A stretch of 64,000 bases of DNA from Malus domestica. Lineage: Eukaryota > Streptophyta > Magnoliopsida > Rosales > Rosaceae. Each line of letters opens with the position of its first letter. The first letter of the stretch is position 1. This document shows positions 23,514 to 36,571 of this stretch, one piece after another. The notes beneath the pieces were generated by a model, which made no database searches, was not told where the DNA came from, and saw nothing but the letters and a program-made list of their open reading frames with translations. Location of the stretch: contig NC_091669.1 of the NCBI RefSeq assembly GCF_042453785.1, positions 15,235,001 to 15,299,000 of the forward strand, read 5' to 3'. The translations under genes and the position numbers were made by a program.

Positions 23514-26500
23514 TGTGACGATCCATCCCTAATTTTCTATGTAATTCTATCCCCGAGTATGTCAGTTGACATTTATGCCTTTGTTGGCAAAGTGACGTGG
23601 ACGTACATATTTGGCTTTTAATTATTTTTATCGTTATCGTAATTAAATAGTACTCGTTGTTACGAACTCGTGAGCGCGAGTTAAACCCAAAACGGACTTG
23701 TAACGAAAACGTTACGTTGATTTAAAGTGCGTTAACAACGGATAGAATTGTACACACGTGTGCAAATTATCCGGTGTTGGAAACACTGTTTTAGATAGGG
23801 TGAGTCAGATTTTATAGATTTCTTGTATTTTTTTAATTGCATGAAATCTAATCCTTTCCCTCTTTAAAATTGGACCTGTGACCAGTTTTCACCCACCAAT
23901 CAGTCACTCTCCTCAATTCTCTCACCCAATCAAATTTTTTGTTCTCCTCAGTCAATCAGAAGGTTTTTTTTTTTTTCTCTTGCTCTCTCTTCTTCTTCTT
24001 CTTCTTCTTCTTCTTCTTCTTCTCCTTCTCTCTTTATCCCGAGACCCTCCCCTCTCTGCAACACACATACACCACCACCAAACTTCACAAATCTAGCATA
24101 AAATTACCACCACCGTGTTCCTCTCGTTCCCACGAACACATCCGTACCAACCGATCACGAAGTGGACAAGTTTTGAGTGTTCAACTCGGAAGATCCGACT
24201 CGGGTGTGATTTTCTCCATGATTTTTCGTTCAAGTTGCACATTTTTAGAAGGTTTGGAAGCATCTAGGCAACTCCCCGAGGCCACTAGCCTAGTTTTGAA
24301 GTGAAGCCGATGAGGAAAACCATAAATTTGAAACAACAAAAGTAAGGCCAAGATTCTTGAGTCCATTTTGATCCATGTCCCGTCCATTTTGGACTTTTGG
24401 AAGGTACAACCTTATTCTCCTCTTCTTGAGCTTCATTTCCATATAAAGTTTGTCAAAAATGGTTGAGAAATGAAGAAGATATGAAGGTTTGATTTTTTTT
24501 TTTCCAGAATCCGACCAAATTCTCCAGTTTCCAATGAACCGGACGGCGACAGAGGTCCACTGGAAAAGAAGACAGAATATTCTGTCAGACTTAACAGAAT
24601 ATTCTGACAATGTTAGGGTTAACGAAATATTCCTTCAAATCTGACGGAATAGTCCTCTGTCAGTCTATCAAACGTGTCAGGTGCATGGCTCGCGCATGTG
24701 GCCTTAACCTAGCGGCGCGTCCGGCTACCGGCCGGTGAGTGGTTGACGTGTACGGGTCCGCGTCGTTAAGTAGAATGTTTTCGTATATTTAAACTCTCTG
24801 TTTGAGCAAACTATGGGGGTTTTTCCTAGCCTTTTTGTTTATGTCCTTATTAATTAATTAGTTTAGTTATTTCCCACATAAGTGATACTTATGCCGAGGA
24901 CATATAAAGACAATCGATGCTAGAAGGCTACGATCCATCGACGTATCAGTGAGTGGGCATTTGTTTTTATATATATGATATATAAAGTTGGGTAAATTAC
25001 ACTTTAACACCTCAGGTTTGAGGTCTATTGCAACATCATACAACGTCTTCAAAACATTTCATTTTCATACCTCAAGTACTATTTTATTTCAATATAATAC
25101 ATCCATTACATTTCCCATCTATTGATCCGTTAAGAGCTAACATGGATGCCACATTTTTGCCACGTGGCTGCCAAATTTGTGCCACATGGCAAATTTTTAT
25201 TTTAAAAAATTAATTAAAAAAAAAAACTAAATACCCATTTTCTTCCATTGCTTCTGCCATAGGAATCCAACAACCCCTCCCCCTCTAAACTATCCTCCAT
25301 CCACCCCACAAAATATCCCTGAAACTCTAATCTTCCTCTCAATCCAGTTCAACGAACTGGCAAGACTCTAAAGAGAAATACAACCCTGCAAACTCACGAA
25401 ATTGCAGAAAGCAACCCTACTCCACCAGTGGACACCCCTTCCCAAAACCATAACCAAAATTTATAATTTGAGTTGGGGGTCCCTGAATTTGTGCAATGCC
25501 AGCCCACATCTTCTTCTCCATTTTTCTTCTCCCTAGCTTCTTCTCCAGTAACTCCACAACGTCTGCAGGCTTCCCAATGCGAATTTAAAAAACTCCCGCA
25601 CCAAAATAAAACCCAGATCTCAAAACCAATAAAATTACCGAATAATTACTGACAAGGAAGGGGAAAACCCTCAACCAATTCGAGCTTTGCACATGATCTT
25701 AGGTTTTTGAGCAGCTTCTCCAAATAAAATATTTGAACTTAGCGATGGTAGGAAAGCCGGACGGCGACCAGACGAGGCTTTTTTTATCTCTCTTGCTCCA
25801 TCCCTGCTCCCTCTGATTAGATGATGAAGCCGACACCAGTTCCTCGTGCTTTTCGATTCTCAAAATCCACGACTCGCCTCCAACTTTGGCCTCGCCGTCG
25901 TGCACTGCGTTTCGTCGATCCCCTATACCCATTCGTTTGAGTGGAATGAGTCGGTGTCGTGCTCAAAGGTTGGCGATGGCCACAAACCACCGTGGACGAA
26001 GACTCTAAGCCCTCAATTCCTATCCATTGATACTTCTTCTCCACCGGATTTAGTTTGGCTGCTGGGAGAAAGATCTCCACCAGATCTTCTTCTTTTTTTT
26101 TTTTTTTTTCTTTTTTTCCATATTAACATTTAAAATAATTATTTTTATTTTCTTATGTGGCATATTATTGACTGCCACATCATCAAAATAGTGGAACCCA
26201 CTTGCCACAACATCACTTAACAGTCAAAATTAACGGTTTGACTAACGAATGTACGAAATTGAACAAAAATATAAGTTTGTGTATGAAATTGAAATGTTTT
26301 AAAGATGTTGTATCAAGTTGTAATAACATCCAAACTTGAGGGGGTAAAATGTAATTTACCCTATAAAGTTTTATAGTTTCTACAAATGCTTTTGAATTGA
26401 TTTATGCCTATTATGCTACGATTAAATAATGTTATAAGAAATGTTGTATTGTTGTGAAATGCTAAAATAATATTACGGGATGCACATATATGTTTATTAT

Positions 26501-27450
26501 GTTGACTAGAATTATTGAATCGTTATGGCATGCTTGTATTTATGTAGTCTGCTCATCATTGCTGCACCCTGATGTTAGTGCTCGCCTAGGGCCAGGGCCA
26601 GTCTTTCACGTGGATGTTCACATCCGCACCGCACGCTCACCTTAGATCCAAGTAGGTGCTAATCATGTCGTACAAGTTGCAATAGGCAAGTCCGACATCT
26701 TGTCGTATAGGTTGCAATAGGCAACTCCAACTCGCATGTGACCACAAATAGCGCCAGTTTTCACGTGAATGTAGCACTAAAGCGTATATTATGATTACAC
26801 CTAGTCCTGTCGTACATATTGCATTAGGCAACTTCGACTTATGTGCTAGCATAGATTGATGAGCATCAGTCCAATCGTACAGGTTGTATTAGGCAACTCC
26901 GACTTATGTGCTAGCATAGATCAATGAGCATCTGATTTTATTATGCTACTGTTGGGATATTGTGATTGGCATATTTCTGGAATTATTTTTTATTTGCATT
27001 TGATTTCATACTTATACATAGTATGATTTTCTGGAAACTATACATGTTTTAAAGCGAGGGGTTAGTATGTTCAGAAAATAAATGGATTTTATAAACTTTT
27101 GTTTTTGCCCACTCACCTTTCTGTTTTTCTCCCCTCCAGGTCCTAGTTAGCTGATTTACTCTGTGGATTCCGAGGAATATCCGGTGATTCTAACATATCC
27201 ATAAATAATGTAAGGACTTTTCCCGGTTGTGTATTAAGTACTTAATTAGTTTCAACTGCACTACTTTGTCATTTATGCTCTGAACATTTGTATTCTATGG
27301 GTTCTACCCACTATTGCGCACTCACTTTATTAGTTTAAATAAGTTCTAGTTTCGGTTTTAATTTATTCACATATTTACATCACTTACACTTTTGGTTACA
27401 TCACATTCGGGTGACGGCCAGTATGCCTCGACTCTAATCGGGGTGTGTCA
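23514..27450 (+). repeat. 3' LTR of the gypsy element (interrupted)
   Basis: Homologous to 16272-18804 but carrying a (TTC)n microsatellite at about 23990-24023 that the 5' LTR lacks, and a 1372-bp Mutator-like insertion at 24990-26361. It ends in GGTGTGTCA and the TAGCA duplication. Confidence 0.9.
24990..26361. mobile_element. Non-autonomous Mutator-like element nested in the LTR
   Basis: The ends are long, diverged inverted repeats of about 220 bp (left GGGTAAATTACACTTTAACA, right in reverse GGGTAAATTACATTTTACCC). The 9-bp target duplication TATAAAGTT occupies 24981-24989 and 26362-26370, the signature of Mutator elements. The uninterrupted 5' LTR proves the insertion site. The interior (25240-26090) has higher GC and minus-strand open frames of 77-87 codons but no transposase motif. 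It may hold captured gene sequence that I cannot name. Confidence 0.88.
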
Positions 27451-27455
27451 TAGCA

Positions 27456-27846
27456 CTTATTTTTGTGCTTTTGGCTGAAGCAATCCACTTTTAATACTTA
27501 GTTGCTGAAATTTCAGCAATAAAATGTCAAAGTTGGATCATTTTAGCTAGAAATACAACTTCACCGGGTTTGTTTTTTGTTATTTTTTAAATATGGGCCT
27601 TGTTTTGACAAAAAAAAAATATGGGCTTTGCTTATTGAGACGTATGGCTCCTTCAGGCCCAAAATAAAAAATAAAAAATTACCACCTGTCCCGTAAAAGT
27701 CGTCAATGTGTGCTAAATTACTAAACGATCCACGGTCTTTGAATTAATCTACTAACCGCCAAAGTTCCAAACCACCACCCCACCACCCCACCACGTTCTC
27801 TTTCATCACTCACTTTCGAATGTAAAACCAAACGACAACCACCGCG
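27456..27846 (+). promoter_or_regulatory. Upstream region of SPL2-like copy 1
   Basis: Only about 390 bases separate the gypsy element from the first SPL2-like start codon. The stretch ends in CCACCACCCCACCACCCC and a leader that shares the AACCAAACGACAACCACC block with the other copies just before ATG. No clear TATA is seen. Confidence 0.4.
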
Positions 27847-30551
27847 ATGTCGTCGCCAGTTCCAGACAATGTCTTCGTCTCCCAACTCTCCCGATTCGTC
27901 CTCTCCTGGGACGGCGCCGTTCTGGGCGTCTCCCTAGCTTGCGCCGCCGTGCACTCCGTCCTCAATTTCACCTCCACCTCCTCATCCCTAAGCAAGCTCC
28001 GTGATGCCCCCGCCGTCAAAGTCTCCGATCTCCGCTCAATCCTCCCCCTCGATCAATCCGACAAGCTCGTCGTTGTACGCGGCACCGTCGAAGCCAAGTC
28101 CGCCGTCGACGGCACGTGGACGGGCCTCCAGTCCGGCGTACTCGTCTCTAAAGAAACAAATCACAGAGCCGTCATCGTTGACAGTACCAAAACGGTACGT
28201 TTGCTTTCTTTCATGGCTCAGAAAATTCAGTTTCTGTTATTTCTTGCGGTGTGTTTGGATGAAAAATTGAATTCAGAATTGTTTTTGTGCAGTGTATAGT
28301 TCAGGAGTGGAAGGGCTTAATCGGATGGTCGTCTGATTTGAGAGCGATAATTTGGAGGTATTGGAGAGAGCACGAATCGAATTTGGTCAGAAAGGTACTC
28401 GAATGCCTTAATTTTTCTGTATTTTCTGTGAATTTTGATGGCAATTTAGTTTACTTGAATGCATTAAATTATGAAAAGAAATGGTAATTTTGATTTCATA
28501 TTTGTGTAGGTTCCTTTCGTTCTTGTTGATGGTGATCAATGGCCGATTCGGGATATTGTGGTTGTGAATGTGGAAGGATCAAGGCATCCTTTACCTCTTA
28601 CGATAGCTTATCATCATTTGCAACCTGTACATGCTTCTCCCTATTCTTTCTTGGAAGCACTTTTTGGCACTAACTACCCTGTGAGTTTTGCAAGTTTTCG
28701 CTCTCAATGTGCTTTTTAGTATCTGAGTTATTTGCTTTGGCGTTCTTTAGCTTATCAATTTTTGTTTCCGATTTGAAGGTTGCTTTCCTCAATGTTGAGA
28801 AGATTCTTCCGGTGGGAAAGGAGATTAGTGCTGTAGGTCTCTGCAGTTTGAGAAATGGAGTCCCGGAAATCAAGTCCTGCAAGGATCTTCCCTATTTTCT
28901 GTAAGTGGGTTTATTCTTCAACATGTTCTTTTCTTTTTTCGGGGTTAATATGTGTAGGATTTGTGATGAGGATGATTGACGTCAACATTGCTACCATTCC
29001 AGTTTAATGGTTGTTGAATAATATGATATACTAGCTATGATATTAGATACTTAGATTCCTTAACTAGTCAGTGGTAACTTAATTTGAACAGTCTGGTATA
29101 ATCTTCTCTCTCTCAGGAGTGTTTCCATCTTTGAAATAGCTAACGCCACTACGAAAAGCTTCTCTCTCTCTCTCAGAATCAGTTGCCACTTTTTTCACGA
29201 AGTATGACGTGCATCCTAAGATGGATTAGATTAACAATAATTATTGTTTTATTGGGTAAGTAAAGGAAGATTTTGATTCTGCCAATGTGTGAGGATGAAG
29301 AGAAGGCACAGCAAGGGGGTGATACAGAGAAGAGAAAGAAATAGAAAGAAAAGCGTAAAAGCTTCCAGTAACTTCTTGTTTACTCTATCATAATGTATCA
29401 GTTTAGCAGTGCTCTCATCCATTATAAAATCTGGTTCCGGAACTAAGTTTCAGTCTTGTCATCTAGAGGAGAGAAATATTATAGCTTTTTATAAACTTTA
29501 TTAGTTTGTTTTGAAGATTCCAGGTTTTTTTTATTGATAATATGTGGCCGTAGGAAGGTCCATTTCGTCCGAGGGCCCTATCTTATCTATACTTCTTTTT
29601 TTGTAATTTTCAGTCAGAAGCGTATTTATACTGTATTTTATCTGATATTGTATCTTTTGAAGCTCTGAGATGTCTAAGGACGAGATGGTTGCAGATCTTG
29701 CATCACGTGCAAGAATGCTGTTCTGGGTTGGGATTGTTCTTGGTTCAATGTCAATTGGAGTCCTTGGCTATGCTGTTGTGAGGTAAATATTTTCCTTGAA
29801 ATGTTAAATTCCTTTACCCTATTCTGCTTGCATCTTCCTGTTCAATCTTGATAGCTAGTAAATGTCTCTAGGGTGGTAACAAGGAGAACATTTTGCAACG
29901 TTACTGAATTTCCTCGGGTGCCATTTAACTATGTTGACTTCTGAATGTTCAGTTTCTTTTAATATCTCTCTCGTATGTCTTGCATGGCTAGAGATATCCT
30001 TTAAATGGTGTTTAACTTAACTTTCATTGTCAAGGAGCGGTGGAGAAAGGAAATTATGTTCAGTGAAATACAGGAATGCACGACATGCATCATGAATAAT
30101 TTTTTATTTTTTCTTTCAAGATTTGATATTACAACTTCAGTAATTACAAAACTGTCGCGTACTTGATGTTTGAATTTAAGAGACGAAATGGAAATGGTTA
30201 ACCAATGATGATCACAGCGATGTGAAATGAGTTTCAAGAAACTGATTAACAAATTGTTTCAGGAATTGGAATAGATGGAAAGTGGAGAGGCAACAACGGC
30301 AGTTACAGCAATCAAGCCGGGATGCTGACAGCAATGCGGAAGCTCAAATTGAAGACGAGGATGCAGGAGATGTTCCAGAGGGGCAGTTTTGTGTCATATG
30401 TCTGACGAGGAGAAGGCGGTCAGCATTCATTCCTTGCGGGCATCGAGTTTGTTGCCACCCCTGCAGCATATCAATCGAACGGGACATAGCACCGAAGTGT
30501 CCTGTTTGTCGGCAGGAGATCCGCACTTCACTGCGAATATATGATTCTTAA
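27847..30551 (+). CDS. SPL2: SPL2-type membrane RING E3 ubiquitin ligase, tandem copy 1
   Basis: Six exons (27847-28194, 28293-28394, 28510-28680, 28779-28900, 29663-29782, 30263-30551) give 383 residues. The protein has the SP1/SPL (mammalian MUL1/MAPL-like) layout. A first hydrophobic segment (about 16-38) is followed by an intermembrane-type GIDE/BAM domain containing VVVRGTVEAKS and KILPVGKEISAVG. A second transmembrane helix spans about 266-287. A cytosolic C-terminal RING-HC finger (about 331-371) has all ligands: CVIC, CGH, CCHPC and CPVC. Relatives sit in the outer membrane of chloroplasts, peroxisomes or mitochondria and ubiquitinate import machinery or other membrane proteins. The length and domain spacing match Arabidopsis SPL2 better than SP1. 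All splice sites are GT-AG and no defect is seen. It heads a direct tandem array with copies 2 and 3. Confidence 0.92.
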
Positions 30552-31013
30552 CATGTCTAGTATTTTGGAGAAACTGTGGCATGTTCGGTGTATATAAAAG
30601 TTGGAAGTAGATTCATCTCGTATGTACTTGTGAAGCCTTATGCGAAGCGTAAGCCAATTTCGTTATTGGTAATTTCGGGCCACATAGCAAACATCATTTT
30701 CTTTTTCTTGAGGGTTGCAGTACTTGGACACGAACGCAAATGCAACACGATTCACAAAATGATGAATAGTAATAGGTCGGGTTGGTGTCATGTCACTCGT
30801 AACTAGATTGTGAGCGGGGGAGAGTTTGACTTTGGAACATGAAGAAAACTTATCCCATCCAATCCTCTATATCAATCAACTGCGTTTGTAACCTGTTTGG
30901 TAAAAGTGAAATTTACTTGCATTGGTGTTGCAAAATTAACCGCCAAATTCCAAACCACCCTACACGCATCACCCACATATCCGAGTGTAAGAAACCAAAC
31001 GACAACTACCACA
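30552..31013. other. Spacer between SPL2-like copies 1 and 2
   Basis: 3' UTR of copy 1 and promoter of copy 2. The last about 60 bases before ATG 31014 (GTAAGAAACCAAACGACAAC and on) align with the copy 1 leader. No other gene is supported; an upstream in-frame ATG at 30897 is judged leader because family homology begins at 31014. Confidence 0.5.
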
Positions 31014-33503
31014 ATGTCGTCGGACAGCAATGCCATCATCTCCCTACTCTCGCAACTCGTCCTCTCCTGGGACGGCGCCGTTTTGGGCGTCGCCCTCGCT
31101 TGCGCCGCCATGCGCTCCGTCCTCAACTTCACCGCCTCCTCCTCAGCTCTAAGAAATCTCCGTCAGGCGCCAGCCGTCAAAGTCTCCGATCTCCGCTCAA
31201 TCCTCCCCCTTGATCACTCGGACAAGCTCGTCGTTGTACGCGGCACCGTCGAAGCGAAGTCCCTCGTCGACGGCACGTGGACGGCCTTCAAGTCCGGCGT
31301 ACTCGTCTCCAAAGATAGAAATGACAGAGCCGTCATCCTTCAGAGTACTAAGACGGTGCGTCTTTCTTTCTTGGCTCAGAAAATTCAATTTCCGTGATTT
31401 CTTGTGGTGTGTTTGGATGAAAATTTGAATTCCAAATTTGTTCTCCCAGTATATAATTCACAAGTGGAAGGGTTTTATTGGATTCTTTAATTTGAGATCG
31501 ATAGTATGGAGGTATTGGAGACACTGGAAAGACTCGGAAGAACACGAATCGAATTTGGTTAGAAAGGTACTCGATTGCCTTAATTTTTCAGTATTTCTGT
31601 GAATTTTGACGATGATCAAGCTTATTTTGCGTTAAACTATGAAAAGAAATGGTAATTTTGTTTTACATTTATGTAGGTTCCTTTCGTTCTTGTTGATGGT
31701 GATCAATGGCCGATTCGGGATATGGTGGTTGTGAATGTGGATGGATCAAGCCATCCCATACCTCTTACGATAGCTTATCATCATTTACAACCTGTAAATC
31801 CTTCACCATTTTCATTCTTGAAGGCACTTTTCGGCACTAACTACCCTGTGAGTTTTGCAAGCTTTCGCTCTCATTGTGCTATTTGCTTTGGCGTTCTTTA
31901 TCTTATCGTTTTTCTTTCCGAATTTGAAGATTGGTGTCCTCACTGTTGACAAGATTCTTCCGGTGGGAAAGGAGATTAGTGCTGTGGGTCTTTGCAGTTT
32001 GAAAAATGGAGTCTCGGAAATCAAGTTCTGCAACGATCTTCCCTATTTTCTGTAAGTGGGTTTGTTCTCCATCATGTTCTCTTCAGTATTGTGGTCGGGT
32101 ATGAAGAAATCATTATTTTTAATCTGCCAAACACTTTCTGGTGTTGTGTCTAGGACTCTCCTTTTTCGGGGTTATCTGTCTTGGATTTGTTAAATGGTTG
32201 ATTGCTTCAATGCTGCTACCCTTCCATTTTAATGGTTGTCAAACTGTATGGTTTACTAGCAATCAATCCTAGTGTTTTCATCTTTGAAATATCTAACGCC
32301 ACGCTAGCAATCCTCCTAGCACTACAAAGCTTGGTCTTAATGCTCCTATTACTGCTTTGCAATATATACGGTCAGGATCAGGGACACTTTTTACACAAAG
32401 TACGACACAGCTAGTGAGAAGTTTTTAATTTTGTTCACACTGAGAAGAGAGAAATTTTCTTTTATAATGTACCCGTGCAGTAGTACTGTCACCCTTTATA
32501 GTAGCCAGTGCTGGATTTAAGTTCAATCCTTCTCTTTTCTTTTCCTTTTCTTTCCGTGATTGATAATATGTGGCAGTAGGAAGGTCATTTTACGCTTGAG
32601 AGCCCTAAAGATTTTTTTTTCTGTTTTTAATTTTCTGTCAGAAGCGTATTTATACTGTATATTATCTGATATTGTATCACTTGCAGCTCTGAGATGTCTA
32701 AGGATGAGATGGTTGGAGATCTTGCATCAAGCACAAGAATGCTGTTCTGGACCGCATTTGTTCTTGGTTCAATGTCAATTGGAGTCCTTAGCTATGCAGT
32801 TGTGAGGTAAAACTTTTCCCTGAGATGTTAAGTTCTTTTACCCTATTCTGCTTGCAAATCTTGATAGTTGTTAAATGTCTCTAGGCTGGTATAACGGGCA
32901 GCCTTGTATAGTGCTCTGAATTACCATGATGTGTAATATCCTATTGATCCTTCATCGGGTTGTTAACAGTTTCTTTTAACATTTCTCTCGCATGTCTTGC
33001 ATGGATAAAGCTGTGCCTCCTTTGAAGGGTTTTTTTATCACAAGCAATATTCTACGCTATTCTAAACTAAGGGGAGGGGGGAAGGCCCTAACCACTAGGA
33101 ATTTGATAATTTATTTTCTCCACCGGGCCTGGACAATGAAAATGGTTTTTAACTCAACTTTCATCGCCAAGGAGCGGTGGAGAAAAGTCATTAAATTCCT
33201 AAATTTCCACTCTCTTGTTTCAGGAATTGGAATAAATGGAAAGTGTGGAGGCAACAAAGGCAGTTACAGCAATCAAGCCAGGCTGCTGACAGCGACGCTG
33301 AAGCTCAAATTGAAGAAGAGGATGTTCCAGAGGGACAGTTGTGTGTCATATGTCTAATGAGGAGAAGACGATCAGCATTCATTCCTTGTGGGCATCGAGT
33401 CTGTTGCCACCCCTGTAGCATATCAATCGAACGGGACATAGCACCAAAGTGTCCTGTTTGTCGGCAGGAGATCCGCACTTCACTGCGTGTATATGATTCT
33501 TAA
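31014..33503 (+). CDS. SPL2: SPL2-type membrane RING E3 ubiquitin ligase, tandem copy 2
   Basis: Six exons (31014-31355, 31450-31566, 31677-31847, 31930-32051, 32687-32806, 33224-33503) give 383 residues. Domains are as in copy 1: N-terminal hydrophobic segment, GIDE/BAM region, second membrane helix encoded by exon 5, and an intact RING (CVIC...CGH...CCHPC...CPVC). It is close to copy 1 even within introns, so duplication was fairly recent. Differences: exon 2 has five extra codons (RHWKDSEEHE region), and exon 6 has three fewer in the acidic linker before the RING. The start was set at 31014 because the homologous block begins MSS there; a longer frame from 30897 would add 39 unrelated residues. 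Intact and probably functional. Confidence 0.92.
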
Positions 33504-34403
33504 CATGGTATCCTAGTATTAGGAGAAACGATGTGTGGGAATTTTGCTTCTGGGGTTAAGTGGTAAGAGTTGGAAGGATTATAGTTTAGGTATGTTTTGG
33601 TGTATGTAAAAGTTGAAGTAGATTCATCTTGTACGTAATTGTGAAGCTTTGTGCTACACGAATGTTTTAATTGGTACTGACTACTCTGAGTAAGAAGCTT
33701 TAACCATTGGAAGTGTATTAGATAGATGACCCTCTAAGGGGTGTAAGTTTTTACCAAATTACCGTATCAACCAAATTACGACTTAGAATCGTACATAATT
33801 GTGTCCAAAATTATTATACCATAACCTATGTTATATAATTTATTTATTATATTTGTACAATTATATGTATTGTAATTACTATTAGTTAAATTGTACAGAA
33901 AAATAAACTTATAAAGATGGACGATGAATATTGATATCATGACACCTTTAGGGCTACTACAAAGTATGGGGGCTAAAGGCATATAAATTGACAAAATATG
34001 GGTGTTACTGGGATAGCAACAATGTGATTTAAATTCGTTTTTGGTGAAGGAATCGAATTTAAGATTTCTTATTTATAAGTGAAGAGGATTACTATGAAAC
34101 CGTAGTATCAAGTGGTATCGTAAATATATTATTCTGTCAAAATTTCCTAATTAATTAGGACTTCACAATGTCCTTAAATGAGCATAAATTAAAGTTGAAC
34201 CGCCTCAAATGCGCACCAAAATGGTGAATCGCTAAATCACCCATGTCTCCGATTAAATCTACTAAAAGACCACCACTTCCCGAAAACTCCCACCGTCTCT
34301 CCTCCAGCCCGCCACTCCACCAGTCGCGGCGCCAAACCACCACCTTCCCTTCTCACACCGTTTCCCCTCTGATACATGTAGAACCCAAACGACAATCATC
34401 GCA
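33504..34403. other. Spacer between SPL2-like copies 2 and 3
   Basis: AT-rich DNA with a SINE-like B-box relic on the minus strand (around 34040-34110). From about 34300 there is a CCAGTCGCGGCGCCAAAC block that recurs upstream of the decayed fourth copy at 38003. No gene is seen. Confidence 0.5.
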
Positions 34404-36571
34404 ATGTCGTTGCACGAGCGAGCCGTAATCAACCTAGTCTCCCAACTCGCCCTCTCCTGCGACGGCGCCGTTTTGGGCGTAGTCCTAGCGTGCGCTGCCG
34501 TGCGTACCGTCATCAAGTTCGCCTACACTTCCTCAGCCCTGCGCAAGCTCCGTAACGCTCCCTACGTCAAAGTCTCCGACCTCCGCGCAATCCTCGCCCC
34601 CGACGAATCTCAGCCCTCAGATGCAAAGCTCGTCGTCTTACGCGGCACCGTCGACGGCAAGTCGAATAGCCCCAAATCCGGCGTATTCGTCTCTCGGGGA
34701 ACAAAGAACAGTGCCGTCGTCGTTCAGAGAACTCAAACGGTGATTTTTTATTTCTGTCGTTGCTCAGTAAATTTAATCTTCGTTTTTGTTTGGAGGAAAC
34801 TGAACTGGAAATTTCAATTTTTGTAAAGTGTGTTTATAAGGATCGGAAGAACTTCATCGGATTTCCGTTTGATTTGAGAAGTTTAATTTTGAAGCCTTGG
34901 AGAGAGCAAGAGTCGAAGGATTTAAGAACGGTACTGGAACTGGTTAATTATTTTCAATATTTTCTGTGAATTTCTATGGTTATTTTAAATTTATTTGAAT
35001 GCATAAAATTTAGAAATTAAAGGGTAAATTTTGATTTATATTGGTGTAGGTTCCTTTTGTTCTTGTTGAAGGTAGTCGAAGGAGGGTTTCGGAATTTGTT
35101 GTTGTGAATGTAGATGAATCAAGACATCCCTTACCTCTTACTACAGTTTATCTTAATTTTCATCCTGTTAATGCTTCTCCCTACAAATATAAACTCGTTG
35201 ATGCACTCTTCCGGCATGAATACCCGGTGAGTTTTGCTAGTTTTGCCTCCCATTGTGTGCTTCTTAGGATCTCAGTTATTTGCTCCAGTGCTCCTTAGCT
35301 TCTCCTTTTTATGATGTCGTTTTTCGTTTCTGGTTTGGAAGATTGGTTTTCTCGATGAAGAGAAGATTCTTCCATTGGGAAAGGAAATTAGCGCTGTCGG
35401 TCTCTGCAGTTTAAAAAATGGAGTGCCGGATATCAAGTCGTGCAAAGATCTTCCCTATTTTCTGTAAGTGAGCTTGTTCTTGAACATGGTCTCTTTAATC
35501 TCTATATTTCAGTATTGCCGTCGGATATGAAAAGTTTATTAATTACTCTGGAAAATGCCTTCTCTATCCTGTTAATGGTTGTCAAATAGTCTGGTATATT
35601 AGCTAGGACATCAGTAACTTGTAGTTTATTCTATCATAATATACCTGTGCAGCAGTGCTCTCATCCATTGGATTTATTTTGTGGCTAAAACCTTGAACTC
35701 GGATTTAAGTTTCAGTTCGGTCATCCAGGGGACAAATATTCTGTTGTCAAATAATATATATTGCTTTACCTTCTTTCTTTTTGTGTTGAAGATTCCAATT
35801 CTCTGCTGTTCTTTTTTGTTATACCTCACTGTTTGATAGTATGTTGCTGTAAGAACGTGAGTTTATTTATTGCTCGACTTCCCTGAATGATATTGTGTCT
35901 TTTACAGCTCTGAGATGTCTAAGGATGAGATGGTTGTGGAACTTACTTCACGCACAAGAGTGCTATTCTGGAGTGGGATTGTTCTTGTTTCAATGTCAAT
36001 TGGAATCCTTGGCTATGCTGTTTCGAGGTGCACATTTCTTTCCAAATGTGACATTCTTTCACTCCATTCTACTTGCGAGTTCTTGTTCAATATCGATAGG
36101 GCTATTTGATGTTTCTAGGCCGATGTAAAGGACAACTTTTTACAGTCCACGGACATGAGTTGTAGATCTCATACTCACCCACTATAATTTAAGAGATGAA
36201 ATTGAAATGGTTAAACACTGATGATCACATTGATCGGAAATGTGAGTTTCGTTAAACTGATTTACATGTATTATTTCAGGAATTGGGATAAATTGAAAGC
36301 GTGGAAGCAAGGAAGGCAGTCACAGCAATCAATCCCTGCTGCTGACGGCAATACTGAAACTCAAATTGAAGAAGAGGAGGAAGTAGGAGAGGTTCCAGAT
36401 GGACAGTTGTGTGTCATATGTCTGATGAGGAGAAGGCGATCGGCATTCATTCCTTGCGGGCATCGTGTTTGCTGCCACCCGTGTAGCATATCAATCCAAC
36501 GGAATGTAACACCATGCTGTCCCGTTTGCCGGCAGGATATCCGCGCTTCAGTGCGAATATATGATTCTTAA
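34404..36571 (+). CDS. SPL2: SPL2-type membrane RING E3 ubiquitin ligase, tandem copy 3
   Basis: Six exons (34404-34739, 34829-34930, 35050-35226, 35342-35463, 35908-36027, 36280-36571) give 382 residues, beginning MSLHERAVINLVSQ. It is more diverged from copies 1 and 2 than they are from each other. The RING (CVIC, CGH, CCHPC, CPVC) and both membrane segments are kept. Oddities: exon 1 lacks about six residues after GTVDGKS, a stretch that copy 1, copy 2 and the decayed copy 4 all retain (EAKS...GKW or GTW); exon 3 has two extra codons (YKYKLVDALF); and the first intron donor is GTGATT. The lost piece lies in the first part of the GIDE/BAM region and may alter that domain. Otherwise intact. 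Confidence 0.9.

Larger units (their letters stand above)
16272..27450 (+). mobile_element. Degenerate Ty3/gypsy chromovirus (Tekay/Del-like), with nested MULE
   Basis: LTRs at 16272-18804 and 23514-27450 start TGTGACGA. The 3' one ends GGTGTGTCA and the 5' one GGTGTGTTA. The target duplication is TAGCA (16267-16271 and 27451-27455). The primer site TGGTATCAAAGCA (18808-18820) is a mutated initiator-tRNA-Met site. A polypurine tract AAAGGGGTAGGT precedes the 3' LTR. LTRs of about 2.5 kb and a gag-PR-RT-RH-IN-chromodomain order match the Tekay/Del clade. The LTRs differ at many positions and all coding domains carry stops, so this insertion is much older than the one at 6092. The 3' LTR is lengthened by a Mutator-like element at 24990-26361. 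Confidence 0.92.

Noticed and set aside
30897..31013. Extended N-terminus for SPL2-like copy 2
   Set aside because: The extra 39 codons correspond to the 5' leader of the other copies; homology starts at 31014.
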